Shown here piece after piece: positions 32,746-43,029 of a stretch of DNA of 64,000 nucleotides. Below the pieces are notes generated by a model that saw only the letters and a program-made list of their open reading frames with translations, did not search any database and had not been told where the DNA came from. Made by a program: the position numbers and the translations under genes. The stretch comes from Dryocosmus kuriphilus (lineage: Eukaryota; Arthropoda; Insecta; Hymenoptera; Cynipidae): NCBI GenBank assembly GCA_038277395.1, contig CM076189.1:234857918-234921917 (forward strand), written 5' to 3'. How positions within the stretch are numbered: the first letter of the stretch is position 1; each line of letters opens with the position of its first letter.

Positions 32746-33217
32746 GGAACAGAATTTACTACGTCCACGTCCTTGTTCCTGGGTAATGCTAAACGTAAAC
32801 GTAAACTGCTTGGAAAAAACCTTGAAAAAACCTTGAACATTATCACCAAGATCAATACAGAGCTCACCAATGAATTTCTCGTTGAAATTTACTTCAGAAA
32901 TTGCACTGACCTCTTGGAAAACTTTGTTAATTTCAAATAACCTCTAACTGACCTTGAACGTTACAATTGACCTATGACTTGGGTACGCATCTGAACGTAT
33001 AATTTTCCGCTCTATCGATTGCAGATATAAAAAAAGGGGGTTTCCATTTTAAAAAAACAAGGTTGACCTTCAAAAAGCCATGAAGGTCAACTTCAAGGTC
33101 AAAATGGAGGTCACCATTGAATTCCTCGTTGAAATCTACTTCAGGAATGACCTTCACTTTTTTGAAAAATATTTTACCTGAGGAAATATCCAACCGTCCC
33201 GGGACTTTTTAGACGCC

Positions 33218-33248
<31 letters not shown>

Positions 33249-33252
<4 letters not shown>

Positions 33253-33501
33253 ACGTGGGATGAAAAAAGGGTACTAGTGGGCAAAAAAATCAAAATGGAG
33301 GTTTTGACTGATTTCTACTATATTGGATGTGGTCTATGAAACTGTGCAACAAAAAATTTTTTATTCCAAAAATTGACTGAGTAATAATGAATCAAAGTAG
33401 CTCTGCTACCTGCTTCGACAGACAAAGGTCTCTCAGAAAAAGGCCTCCCGTGAAAATTTCTCCGTTTGCCCACTAGTACCCTTTTCTCATCCCACGTCAC
33501 A
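33249..33501. mobile_element. 253 bp MITE with 36 bp inverted repeats
   Basis: TGTGACGTGGGATGA (33249) through GGGTACTAGTGGGCAAA is inverted at 33465-33501 with a single mismatch. The element sits in the same TA microsatellite, with TA on each side. There is no coding capacity. TA target and perfect ends suggest a recently moved non-autonomous Tc1/mariner-type element. Confidence 0.9.
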
Positions 33502-33544
33502 TATATATATACTTGTATATACGAAGGAATTGTTTGTATTGAAA

Positions 33545-33690
33545 AAAACCTTCCTTAAAATTATAGTCTCTAATAGTGTAGCTATTTACAAATATTAAAA
33601 CCACGTATAATAAAATGAAGTTATTTACTATGAGAAAAATGATGCAAAACAAAAGTAAAATTATAGGGCGAAACGAACACTTTGTGCAAT
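33545..33690 (-). repeat. Inverted fragment of the gypsy-2 family 3' region
   Basis: Read on the minus strand, CCCTATAATTTTACTTTT, then TTTTTCTCAT and GTAAATAGCTACACTATT match 30640-30740, the stretch between gypsy-2 integrase and its 3' LTR. It is a solo remnant of a second copy. Confidence 0.7.
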
Positions 33691-34268
33691 GAGTTTCGCT
33701 ATGTCGAAGCACTCGTAGATGCTTATAGAGGAGGGTGTTGTTGTTCGTCGGCGACCTTCAGTATGAAGGCGGGCTTTATTTTTTAAATATGAAATTAATT
33801 CTGAAGTTATACGTGCACCCGCGTAGAAAAATGTTCTGGCTGAATAGGATCATGCTAGCGGCAGCCCTGGCTTCGCCGCGCTCGTCTATTCACGGAATAT
33901 TATCCTTGTCTGGTCCCGGCACTGTCTAGTTTTTCAAATGATTGAATTTGGCACTTTTTTCGGTCTAGTGCCAATCCTGGCTCTCTCTAGGAGTATGTTA
34001 CGAATTTGAATATAGAAAGTGTTTATAGATTTTAGCTAGATTCTAAGCAGTATGACTGCTTGAACTTAGAGTCAAATTGGTGAGGTTATAGTGATTTTAA
34101 AAAGTATAATAATGTTAACAGAAATAATTTCTTTAATTATAATAAAAGCTTAATTAAATATTTAACGTAATTTGCTGATTATTTGAATTGACAAAAATAA
34201 TTATTGTCTAAAAATAATCAAAAATTTATTATTACAAGCTACCTCGATTGACAGTCATATTCGCGGGC
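33691..34268. other. Spacer, no gene seen
   Basis: Mixed composition with no supportable reading frame. A GC-richer patch at 33860-33930 matches nothing else in the window. Confidence 0.4.
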
Positions 34269-35462
34269 ACATTCTCATCGCCCGCTTCGCGCTCGATACG
34301 TTATTTACGGCACTCGCGCTTCGCGCTCGATAGGTTATTCACCTCGCGCTACGCGCTCGGTATTTATGGATCGTATAAACCTTTAAATAAAAAATTACAA
34401 AAGAAATTATTTTACTTAAGGCTCTATCGACCTTAAGGAATACATTCTCATCATGACACTCGCGCTTCGCGCTCGACAATTAAATTTTTTTTTAAACACA
34501 TTGTAGATTGGTAAAGTCTTTTAGTGATTTTCCAAATTTTGACAATAGAGGATTTCGAATCTTAAAAGTAAAACGATGAGTCTTATAAATAAATTTTGTA
34601 GCTCTTTCTAAGGCGAACAATTCTGCTGCTTAATATTTTCTCATATCTTGCATAGTTTATAGTTGCTGAAAAGTGGTTTTCTTTATATTTCATAACATAT
34701 TTCACGAATAACTCAAAAACTACACGTCTGCTCAAAAAAATGATAGAACGCAAATTTGTAGATCTTTTTGAGGTGAACAACTTTGTTATCCTTTTTCCGC
34801 ATCTTGCACAGTTTGGCCGGAAATTTGAAGCTTTTTATTTTTAATAACGTTTTATCGATTAAAACAAAAACCGTGCACTTTATTAAAAAATGGTTAAAAC
34901 AAAATTTGTAAATATTTTTGAACTGAACAACTTTGTTCTTTACCATTTTTTTGTATCTTGAATATTTTGACGGGAAACCAGAGTTTTTTAATTTTAATAG
35001 CGTTTTCTTGATTAAAACAAAAACCGTTCATATTTTATCAAAAAACGTTTAAGACAAAATTTGTAGATTTTTTTGAGATGAACAATTTTACTTTCTTACA
35101 TTTTTCTTTTGTATCTCTCATAGTTTAGCCGGAAAATGGATTTTTTGATTTTGTGAAGACCGTTTTTGATGGATAAAACCATAACCGTTGATCAAAAACC
35201 GCTGGTTAACGAACTCGTCCTTACTTTTCACGCCTTAAAGAAGTTTGCCAAAGCGCAATCTAATCCGATTAGTCCTTCGAAAGTTATCGCGTTAACAGAC
35301 TACAGCGACAACAACAACGACGACAACGACAACGGCAGACAGACACCAACGTAAAACCTGTTTTTTTCGGATTCAGGGGGTCATAAAACGTCGAGATTTC
35401 ATAAAATCTGCGAAAGTCAGTTTTCACATAAAACTAATACTTTCTCATTGAGATGAGAATGT
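34269..35462 (+). repeat. Family A, copy 2 (first half of a dimer)
   Basis: Starts ACATTCTCATC at 34269 and ends GATGAGAATGT at 35462. GC hairpins (CTCGCGCTTCGCGCTCG) lie at 34280-34360 and again near 34460, after an internal terminus-like sequence at 34440. About four 150 bp subrepeats follow (TTTGTA-AT-TTTTTGA words near 34753, 34903 and 35059), then the GACAAC microsatellite near 35300. A 62-residue open frame at 35166 resembles the one in copy 3, but only because the DNA is conserved. Confidence 0.8.
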
Positions 35463-36259
35463 AATAATAAAGAAATTGCATTTTTCAGTCAAGCTATGTA
35501 AAAAATGAAGAAATTTATGTTTTAGATATAATTTCATTGATTGGTGAGCGCGAGAAACGTGATGAGAATGCACCTGTGTAGCGGGCAGTTTTTTCAATAA
35601 CTTTTAATAACTTTTTACTGACTGTATAGGAATGTATTTTTTGTTTAAAAGGACAGTATTATACGTTTAATGAATAAAGTATGGGTTGTATCAAAAAATG
35701 GTTCTAAGAGAATTTGTAGGTCTTTGAAAGGTGAATAATTTCTGTTTAGTAATATTTTCTCATATCTTGCATAGTTTTGTTGAAAAGTGGTTTTCTTTAT
35801 ATTTCATAACATATTTCACGAATAACTCAAAAACTACGCCTCTGCTCAAAAAAATGATAGAGAGCAAATTTGTAGATCTTTTTGAGGTGAACAACTTTTC
35901 GTATTATAATTTTTCAGTATCTTGCATGTTTTGGCGGAAAATTTGAAATTTTTGATTTTTAATAACGTTTTATCGATTAAAACAAAAACCGTGCATTTTA
36001 TCAAAAAATGGTTAAAACAAAATTTGTAGGTATTTTTGAATTGAAAAACTTTCTTCTTTACGATTAGTCCTTCGAAAGTTATCGTGCTAACAGACTACAA
36101 CGACAACGACAACAATGGCGACAACGACAACGACAGACAGACACCAACGTAAAACCTGTTTTTTCAGATTCAAGGGGTCATGAAACATCGAGATTTCATG
36201 AAATCCGCGAAAGTCAGTTTTCACACAAAACTAATACCTTCTCATTGAGATGAGAATGT
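35463..36259 (+). repeat. Family A, second half of dimer
   Basis: Begins directly after copy 2 with AAATTGCATTTTTCAGTCAA, a sequence that also follows copy 4 at 60275. It runs through the same subrepeats, skips part of the middle, and ends GATGAGAATGT at 36259. Confidence 0.75.
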
Positions 36260-38700
36260 AAAAAATGAAATTTCTCAGTGAGTTAGATCGACGGGACATG
36301 GTTATATCAACAAATTAAGGCGTATTATCAGCGGTTCGATATCCGTCGTAACGCAGAGTTTCAGGAATTAATTTTTTTCTAATTTTTAACTTAAAGAGAT
36401 TTTTTAAAATCAGTTGTAAAAATCAATTCTCGGAATAACATTTCATAAAAGGTAATTAATTTGTTTAATTATTAATTATTTTTTGTCAATATAGACAATC
36501 TATCTGGAGGCTTGTCCATTCGAATGTTACATTTGCGTATAGCGCTAGTATACAGTTACTTGAGATAGCGCCAGTATAAAATCGTGGCTGTCCAGCCTGG
36601 GACAATACAGCGCCATGAGAAATTTCCACACGGGTATTGGTAATATTATATTGAGCTTTCTTTTAAAAGATATATCGCCATAAATGTAAAAAGATATAGT
36701 AAGGGAAACTTTATGCAATGAAACTTAATCATATTTAATCGAATTTATTTTGATACCAAGTAATGTAGAAATAATTGGGAAATAGGGTAATGTGGAAAAA
36801 ATAGGCTTGATAAGTCCCTGTAATTAAAGACATTATTCCTCCAAACACTACCTTAAAATATTCGAGGAACATTATATTATAACCTTTTTGATTTTCACCC
36901 ATACATAGAAACACATGTATATTATACATACATATATGACAGAAGATAAAGTAATGTCCCTTTCTTACCACTGTCTTGCCACTGTCTTGCCACTGTCTTG
37001 ATACTGTCTTGCGATATAGTGTCGCGTCACTGGATGGAGGGTATGAGAAACTTAGTCTTGATACTACCTACATACATACCCTTGCGGAACGTGTTACGTG
37101 CGTATACTGCATAATAGACGCCATGCTTTAGCTGAGAAGGAAGACGCGCTTATAGAGGTTACAGACCCTAGGGACCCACTGACGATGTCGATGAGCACGC
37201 GTTACACATACATAACGTGACATTACGCAGCCTCCAGGTTACCGTAAGCTTCGCGAATACTTAACGCAAAATCTCATCGGTTCCCAGTTCCCACAACCCT
37301 TTGCTGCCTGCATGCAGAAAGAGGATCGATAAGACCGACAAGATCGAGGCGATAGGGTAGCAATAGGGAACCTTTATCAAAGGTGTTGATGGGAAGGTTA
37401 TACAGGAACACAAAGGGAAGTCCGAAACAATTTTCCAGCGACTATTTGGCGAAGGCTTAATAGGATAAATTTCTACTTTCTTGCTTGTCGAATTTATGAC
37501 TTGGGGGTTCCATAACAGACTCCGAAAAAGGAAATATTTACGTCAGTGATATATGTGATATAGGTGTCTGCTGTCTAGATGGACAGGACATTAAACGTAA
37601 ATATTGAAAAATGTTTTAGTTAATGAGAAGAGGGAGAAAAAGCTTGATCTTTACTATTGTGGTGTATATATTAAAGATATAGTCCCGGGCTTTAAGGCAT
37701 ACGTTTCGAACCCTCACATTTTTTCGCGGTTCCATTCACGCCTCGTAGATTCGATGCTTCCTAATGTTATATTTAACTCTTTTCATGCGATATTTCTAGA
37801 TCATTGACAAATTTTTCTTTTTTTTTTTAAATACATTTTTTTCCACCACAAGTTTCATTAATCCAACGAAAACCGAGTTTTTGATGTTATTTAGGTCAAT
37901 AAAAGTTTTGTTTAAAGAAGAAAATTTTGTTTCGGACAAAAACAGAATTTGATTACTGCTACAACGAAAAAATTTTGTTGTCCAAACCAAAGTGCATTTT
38001 GTGAAATACTAATTTTAAATCAATTTTCCAAATAAAGTGTTCAAATATTACGAGTTTCTCGGTGAATGGGGCTACCCGGCCATTTTTTCTAATATAATTT
38101 TTTATTTGTCTCATAAATAACTTTCTTATCCTCTCCAAAAAAAGTATTATATGAATAACTCCCTTGGAGTTGTTAGTAGAAGCACGAATATTAAAATTAA
38201 CTTTCTATAATAATATTTCCATGGAGACCGGCTAGTTTATTTATAAAAAGCTGGAGTGTCCGGTACTACTCGACTCTCTCCTGATTTAAAAGAGAACACT
38301 GTTAGATAGCAATTTCTTTATAATTTCATGCGCGTTTACTAGCTATGAGCTTCAACTTAATCAATTTTCAAAGTCAGTTTGTAAATACGATTTTCCAGCA
38401 CGTACGTCAAGAACATTTAACTTTGCGATTTTTCAATATTTCATAGAAAGCGTATATGAAAATACATTTTTAGACTTTGCTTTTTTAATATTTTCGGGTA
38501 GGTTTACACACCGAAAACTTCAGCTTGTCCCAATCTCAAATTCAATCAGAAAGCATCGAAAACTTTTATAACTCATATAAAAAAAATGAGACTTTCACCA
38601 ATATCAATAATTTAAACGAATTGACTATAAAATAAACATTTTGTGATGGCGCTTTATATTTATATGTTGTTGAATATTTGCAACCTAAGATATTCAATTT
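36260..38700. other. 2.4 kb AT-rich region with a short 11 bp tandem repeat, no gene seen
   Basis: Four units of CTGTCTTGCCA at an 11 bp period lie at 36971-37011. The patch 37030-37400 is less AT-rich and could be old host sequence, but its frames are short and unrecognised. Nothing else is supported. Confidence 0.45.
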
Positions 38701-38739
38701 GAACCTCTTAGAACTTAATCGGACAATACCAAGAACTGT

Positions 38740-39199
38740 TAGCACAATTTCGAAAAATGTTCTAAACAAAATTTTTATCTAGTATAAAAATACATCTTTT
38801 TTTAAGAATATACTTTTTGCCTAAAACCATTATTTTTCGAGAAAAGAGGATTGCGTTGTAAAAACAAGAAAAAAAAGAAAGTTGCGGAAATGCGCTCGGT
38901 CACGTTTTTTGCGTTTATCTAAACCAATACGCACAATATTATCAAATATTGAAAACAAAAGTTGTACATCTAATCAAGTGACACATATTTTGTCTGTAAC
39001 ATTTTTATCTTCGAGTAATAGTTTTCGCTAAAATTAGTGATACATCGATTATCATGAAAAAAAAACCCTTAAAAATCAAGATTCTTTGCGTTTAGATTAG
39101 TCAATACGCAAACTTTCGCAAAATATTTGAAACAAAAGTTGTGAAACTCATCGAGATACACATTTTTTGTTTTAAATATTTTTTCATACGAGTGATAGT
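38740..39199. repeat. Left repeat array of the Merlin region
   Basis: 38740-38905 is an inverted copy of 41060-41235 and of 41390-41560: AAAGAAAGTTGCGGAAATGC here corresponds to the AACTTTCTT and GCATTTCCG words there. It is followed by a direct repeat of about 190 bp (38910-39225) with the words GTGATACA and GTTTTCG-AAAATTAGTG. Confidence 0.65.
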
Positions 39200-39216
39200 T
39201 TTCGAGAAAATTAGTG

Positions 39217-39565
39217 GAATGGAATGGAAGCTTCTAATGTGTCCCCTGAGGGTTTACATTGTTTTTTTTTTTGTATTTCTCCACTATTCCTTTGGACACC
39301 CCCCACACAGATACATTGGTGGTGGGAGAGGGACCTACAGTTCAATGTGGGTTCCGAACCACCAAGAACAACGGCTTCAAGTACTTAGAGAACCTTTTTC
39401 TCTAGAGGTACCGGCGCCACGATATACCGGAACTTCCTTGCTAGGCAAGTGTTTACCGCGTGTGTCGCCGAGTTTCTTCCAGAGTGCGAGGCGGGAATCG
39501 AACTCGCAAGCCGAAGGAGTGAGTCTAAAGGCCTACACGCCTTAGCCCCCACGACCATCGTCCCA
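39217..39565 (-). mobile_element. tRNA-derived SINE with 17 bp target duplication
   Basis: TTTCGAGAAAATTAGTG occurs directly on both sides (39200-39216 and 39566-39582). On the minus strand the element starts at 39565 with a tRNA-like head carrying a B-box GAGTTCGATTCCCGCC and an arm with ACTCACTCCTTCGGCTTGCG, which suggests a Ser- or Leu-type tRNA with a long variable arm. The body is GC-rich and ends in an A-run and GGAAT repeats (39217-39230 on plus). The 134-codon open frame on plus across this region is an artefact. Confidence 0.85.
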
Positions 39566-39665
39566 TTTCGAGAAAATTAGTGATACATTTGATAAAATTT
39601 AACAAATTTTATTGCAATAAGCGACAGGCCTTTCTCTACCGTTCGCGCTCTTAGTACTAACAGGC

Positions 39666-40650
39666 GTGTGTTTCATGCGTGCATTCATTATTTTCGAAGT
39701 TTTCTTCTCTCGAGTTCTAACCAACACGAATGAAAAATATAATATTTTCAGTCTGAGTATGATTCTTCAAAAAAGAGAAAAAACACTTCAGTGGTTGAGA
39801 CAAATTGAACTCATTCCACTTGAACGATTTTGCTCAAAACACAAGAAAAAAATGGCTCTTTTAGAGACTGAAATAACTTGCGGCCAGTTCCTGTGTTATA
39901 AAGCAGGTATGTACCGTCACACAAAAACCGTTGCAGAAAATACGTGGTTTGAGAGGTGTCACATTTCCTCAGCGGCATGTATGCTTTTTCTTATTGTTTC
40001 GCTGTAGGCTTCAATTTCGAACAAACCATCCGGGAAAGTAGCATTGTCGAAGGTCAGTTGATTTCGCGAGAAACTGTTGCAGACCGCTTCTCTTTTTGTA
40101 GGGAGATCTGCATGGTTGCTCTTGACAGTTACTTCGAAAAGGAAGGTCGCATTGAAGGTGTCGGTGAAGTAGTTGAAATAGATGAGTGTAAGATCGGGCG
40201 TCGAAAATACGAGCGAGGACGTGTAGTGGAAGGATCATGGATCTTCGGAATGATTCACAGAGGTCATTCTTACAACTATCGGTTGGAAATCTGTCCCGAT
40301 AACAAGAGAGATCAGGCTACTATAATCAGATTAATAAAAAAGCATGTAGCAGAAGGGAAAGAGATTCACACCGATTGTTGGAAGGGCTATATCAATCTCG
40401 AAGATCATGGATTTGTTCACCAAAGCGTTAATCATTCCGAGGAGTTTGTGAATAGCGATACCGGAGCACACACTCAAAACATCGAATCATCTAGGCGGTG
40501 GATGCGACGATTCCTCTCACGAGGAGCAGTGTAAAAGAGCAATCTTGCAGATCACCTCTGCGAATTTTTGTGGCGGCGACGGCTCAAGAAAATAGATGCT
40601 GATCCATTTAAAGAACTAATCGCAAATATTAAAGTATGCTACCCTGGCCA
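39666..40650 (+). pseudogene. Merlin (IS1595/ISXO2-like) transposase, frameshifted
   Basis: Two overlapping frames (39666-40007 and 39956-40534) join near 39963 by one frameshift. The first carries the N-terminal Cys/His region (LERFCSKHKKKMALLE). The second carries the DDE domain: Asp in VVEIDECKIGRRKYERG (40181), Asp in IHTDCWKGY (40373) and Glu in HTQNIESSRRWMRR (40484). The motifs define Merlin, the eukaryotic relatives of bacterial IS1595 insertion sequences. The frame ends at 40534, but a C-terminal remnant (LCEFLWRRRLKK) follows to about 40640. No clear terminal repeats or 8-9 bp target duplications were located. Confidence 0.88.
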
Positions 40651-40924
40651 CTGATTATAATCAGCATTCTCAATTAAAGTAAATGCAAATATATTTCGTA
40701 ATAATAAAATTTTTAAAAATCCAAAAAAAAATTAATGAAAAATATTACAAAATATAAAAAAAAAATGCTCTTCAAAATACTCCAACCTTCCCGCGGTGAA
40801 GAGCGTGAGCAGGTACCAAGCCGAAAACAATGGAGATACAATGCAAAAACAAAGATCTATTGTACAAGTAGGTGGATAAACAACATTATTCCTGTGATCA
40901 ATCACAGGGGTGCCTTTCCGCCCC

Positions 40925-41095
40925 CACGTATTTCCGCAACTAGTCAGTGAATGTGGAGCCCCCCCCCCCCCCTCTTGGAAAGGGGAACGATAGTGATTGA
41001 AACGTATTTTCGTAACTAGTCAGTGAATACGTAGCCCCCCCTCTTAACCTTGGAAAAGGGGGACGAGCGTGACCGAACGCATTTCCGTAACTTTC
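40925..41095. repeat. Tandem repeat with C-runs
   Basis: Two units of about 75-80 bp, each with CGTAACTAGTCAGTGAAT or a close variant, followed by a run of C and then TCTTGGAAA-GGGG. The second unit leads straight into the 41060 repeat. Confidence 0.7.
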
Positions 41096-41745
41096 TTCAT
41101 CTTTTTCCTGTTTTTCCAACGCAATCCTCTTTTTCTCAAAAATTGATAGTTTTAGGCGAAAAGTGTATAGAAGCAAAAAGATGTATTTTTATACTAGCTA
41201 AAACTTTTGTTTAAAATATTTTTCTAAATTCTGAGTAGTTACTGAGATAAACGCAAAAAACATGATTTTTATGCTGTTTTATGGTTTTCACCATGAAAAT
41301 CGCTTTGTCGACAATTTTCATTATCATATTCGTGATCAGCGCGCCAAATTACATAAATATAAGAAGTTTGAACAAAATTGGAAAAAAGCGTGACCGAACG
41401 CATTTCCTTAACTTTCTTCGTCTTTTTCTTGTTTTTCCAACTCAATCCTCTTTTTATCGAAAAATAATGGTTTTAAGCAAAAAGTGTATTTCACAAGAAA
41501 GATGTATTTTTATACCAGCTGAAACTTTTGTTTAAAACATTTTTCGAAATTCTGCGTATTTACTGAGATAAGCGCAAAAAACATGATTTTTATGGCGTTT
41601 TTTATGGTTTTCACCATGAAAATCGCCTAGTCGACAATTTTCACCATCATATTCGTAATCAGCGCGTCGAAATACATAAGTGCAGGAAGTTTCAATAAAA
41701 TCGGAAAATTCAGCTATTTGGAACTGCACCCTAATTTTTTTATAT
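41060..41745. repeat. Right repeat array of the Merlin region (two direct units of about 310 bp)
   Basis: GCGTGACCGAACGCATTTCC at about 41065 and 41391 starts two units that share AAAGATGTATTTTTATAC, AAACATGATTTTTATG and TTTTCACCATGAAAATCGC. Parts of each are inverted relative to 38740-38905. Confidence 0.75.
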
Positions 41746-41749
41746 CAAC

Positions 41750-41983
41750 GGCTTGTAAAATACATTATTTATGCGGACGACATGCAAATACACATCCATT
41801 GTATCCTATCTGGAATTTCTTCATCGACTGCGACTCTAAATGAGATTATTATGCTTCTCGCTGGATGGACTAATACAAATAAATTATCTATTACTTCAAA
41901 AACAATTGCCATGATCCTCAGTGGCCCTGCCTTTATCAATAGTATTAATATCTCTATTGTAGCAAGTAGGCTTGCTTTGTAAC
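41750..41983 (+). pseudogene. LINE fragment 1: reverse transcriptase palm
   Basis: KYIIYADDMQIHIHC (the YADD codons lie at 41770-41781) is the RT catalytic motif of non-LTR retrotransposons. It is followed by LLAGWTNTNKLSITSKTIAM and GPAFINSINISIVASRL, as in CR1/L2-type LINEs. It ends in a stop at 41983. The next expected segment is found 6 kb downstream in the same orientation. Confidence 0.8.
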
Positions 41984-42143
41984 GGGTAATACAGTCGCCT
42001 CTACTTACCTTGCCTTTTTTTACCTAGCCGCTCCCCTTAATACTCGATCGAGCTCTTCCGGCTACCCCCACCACGACCGCGACGGCTCGGCGTCCGAGAT
42101 TTGTTTCGCTCTCTATTTACGTTGCCGTCAATGTTTTAGGTCT

Positions 42144-42627
42144 TTTAAGGCTGTTGGCCGAGGTGTCGAAAAATAGGTTAGAAATGTGTTGTCGCCTTAA
42201 TTCCTATTCAATTCCATCTGTTTTCGTATATACGACTTATGTATTTTAAAGAGACACTTTGCAAAAAAATTTCCTCAACCCGGAAGGGGTTCACGGTTGT
42301 ATGAGGTGCGCTTAGTATACAGTTTCCCGAAAAAAGTAAAAATATCTGTGCTAAAATACGATAATGGAAAAGTGTTGAAATGAGGGGAAGTAGAGAAAGA
42401 GTTCCAATGGTTTTCCATTATCGTATTTTAGCACAGATATTTTTACTTTTTTCGGAAAACTGTATACTAAGCGCACCTCATACAACCGTGAACCCCTTCC
42501 GGGTTGCGGAAATTTTTCGCAAAGTATCTCTTTGAAATACATAAGTCGTATATACGAAAACAGATGGAATTGAATAGGAATTAAGGCGACAGCACAGTTT
42601 TTTGACACCTCGGCCAGCAACCTTAAA
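42144..42627. repeat. 484 bp near-perfect palindrome (foldback element)
   Basis: Left arm 42144-42371 and right arm 42411-42627 are inverted copies with only scattered differences, separated by a 39-base loop. Landmarks are GGCCGAGGTGTC at the outside and GTATACTAAGCGCACCTCAT near the middle. The ends read TTTTAAGG / CCTTAAAG. No coding sequence is present. A foldback MITE or a long hairpin-forming insertion. Confidence 0.9.
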
Positions 42628-42889
42628 GCAATTTCAAAGTGCAAAAAGTCATTATCTGCTTTGTTAATGAAGCTTATAAAATAATTTCGAAATCATATAA
42701 CATCTTTCTTTCTGCATTATACTACTAAAATCATATGTAATGACTTTATTGAATGATTCTTAATTTTTACTCTGAAGATTTAATATAATTTTTAATTTAA
42801 AATACAATTATGAAAAATTATTAAATTATGTATTTCCACAATATTCTGGGAATTGAACTTTCACTGTTATAATCGAGTTATAAGCGGTT

Positions 42890-43010
42890 ATAAACAGTGT
42901 TTGACAGTAACGCGTTACTGGAAACGTTACTTTTTCTTAGTAACGATAACGGTAACGCGTTACTTTTTCAAAAAAGTAACGGTAACGGTAACGCGTTACA
43001 TTTTTTTTAA
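42890..43010. repeat. Cluster of GTAACGCGTTAC palindromes
   Basis: Three copies of the palindrome GTAACGCGTTAC and related TAACGGTAACG words follow CAGTGTTTGACAGTAACGCG (42895). Such CAGTG-plus-GTAACGCGTTAC ends are seen on hAT-type non-autonomous elements, so this may be one end of such an element. The other end was not found. Confidence 0.45.
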
Positions 43011-43029
43011 TAAATTTTTCGCGATTCTA

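Larger units (their letters stand above)
30998..33220 (+). mobile_element. Mariner-like transposon with very long inverted repeats
   Basis: The left end AGGGTGTCTAAAAAGTCCCG (30999) is inverted at the right end (33219), and the match continues inwards over 30998-31332 and 32845-33220. The right arm is about 41 bp longer because of one internal duplication or deletion. Each arm contains the motif TTCCTGAAGTAAA or its equivalent twice and the repeated word AAGGTCA. TA flanks both sides. The element carries a transposase frame and a 42 bp minisatellite. Long TIRs are unusual for mariner but known in some Tc1/mariner lineages. It is 2223 bp long. Confidence 0.9.

Noticed and set aside
35166..35354. 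Conserved short frame in family A copies 2 and 3 (MMDKTITV...)
   Set aside because: The conservation is at DNA level, reading frames are not maintained in copies 1 and 4, and it runs into the GACAAC microsatellite.
39141..39545. 134-codon plus-strand frame
   Set aside because: It runs antisense through a SINE with target duplications and is not conserved as protein.
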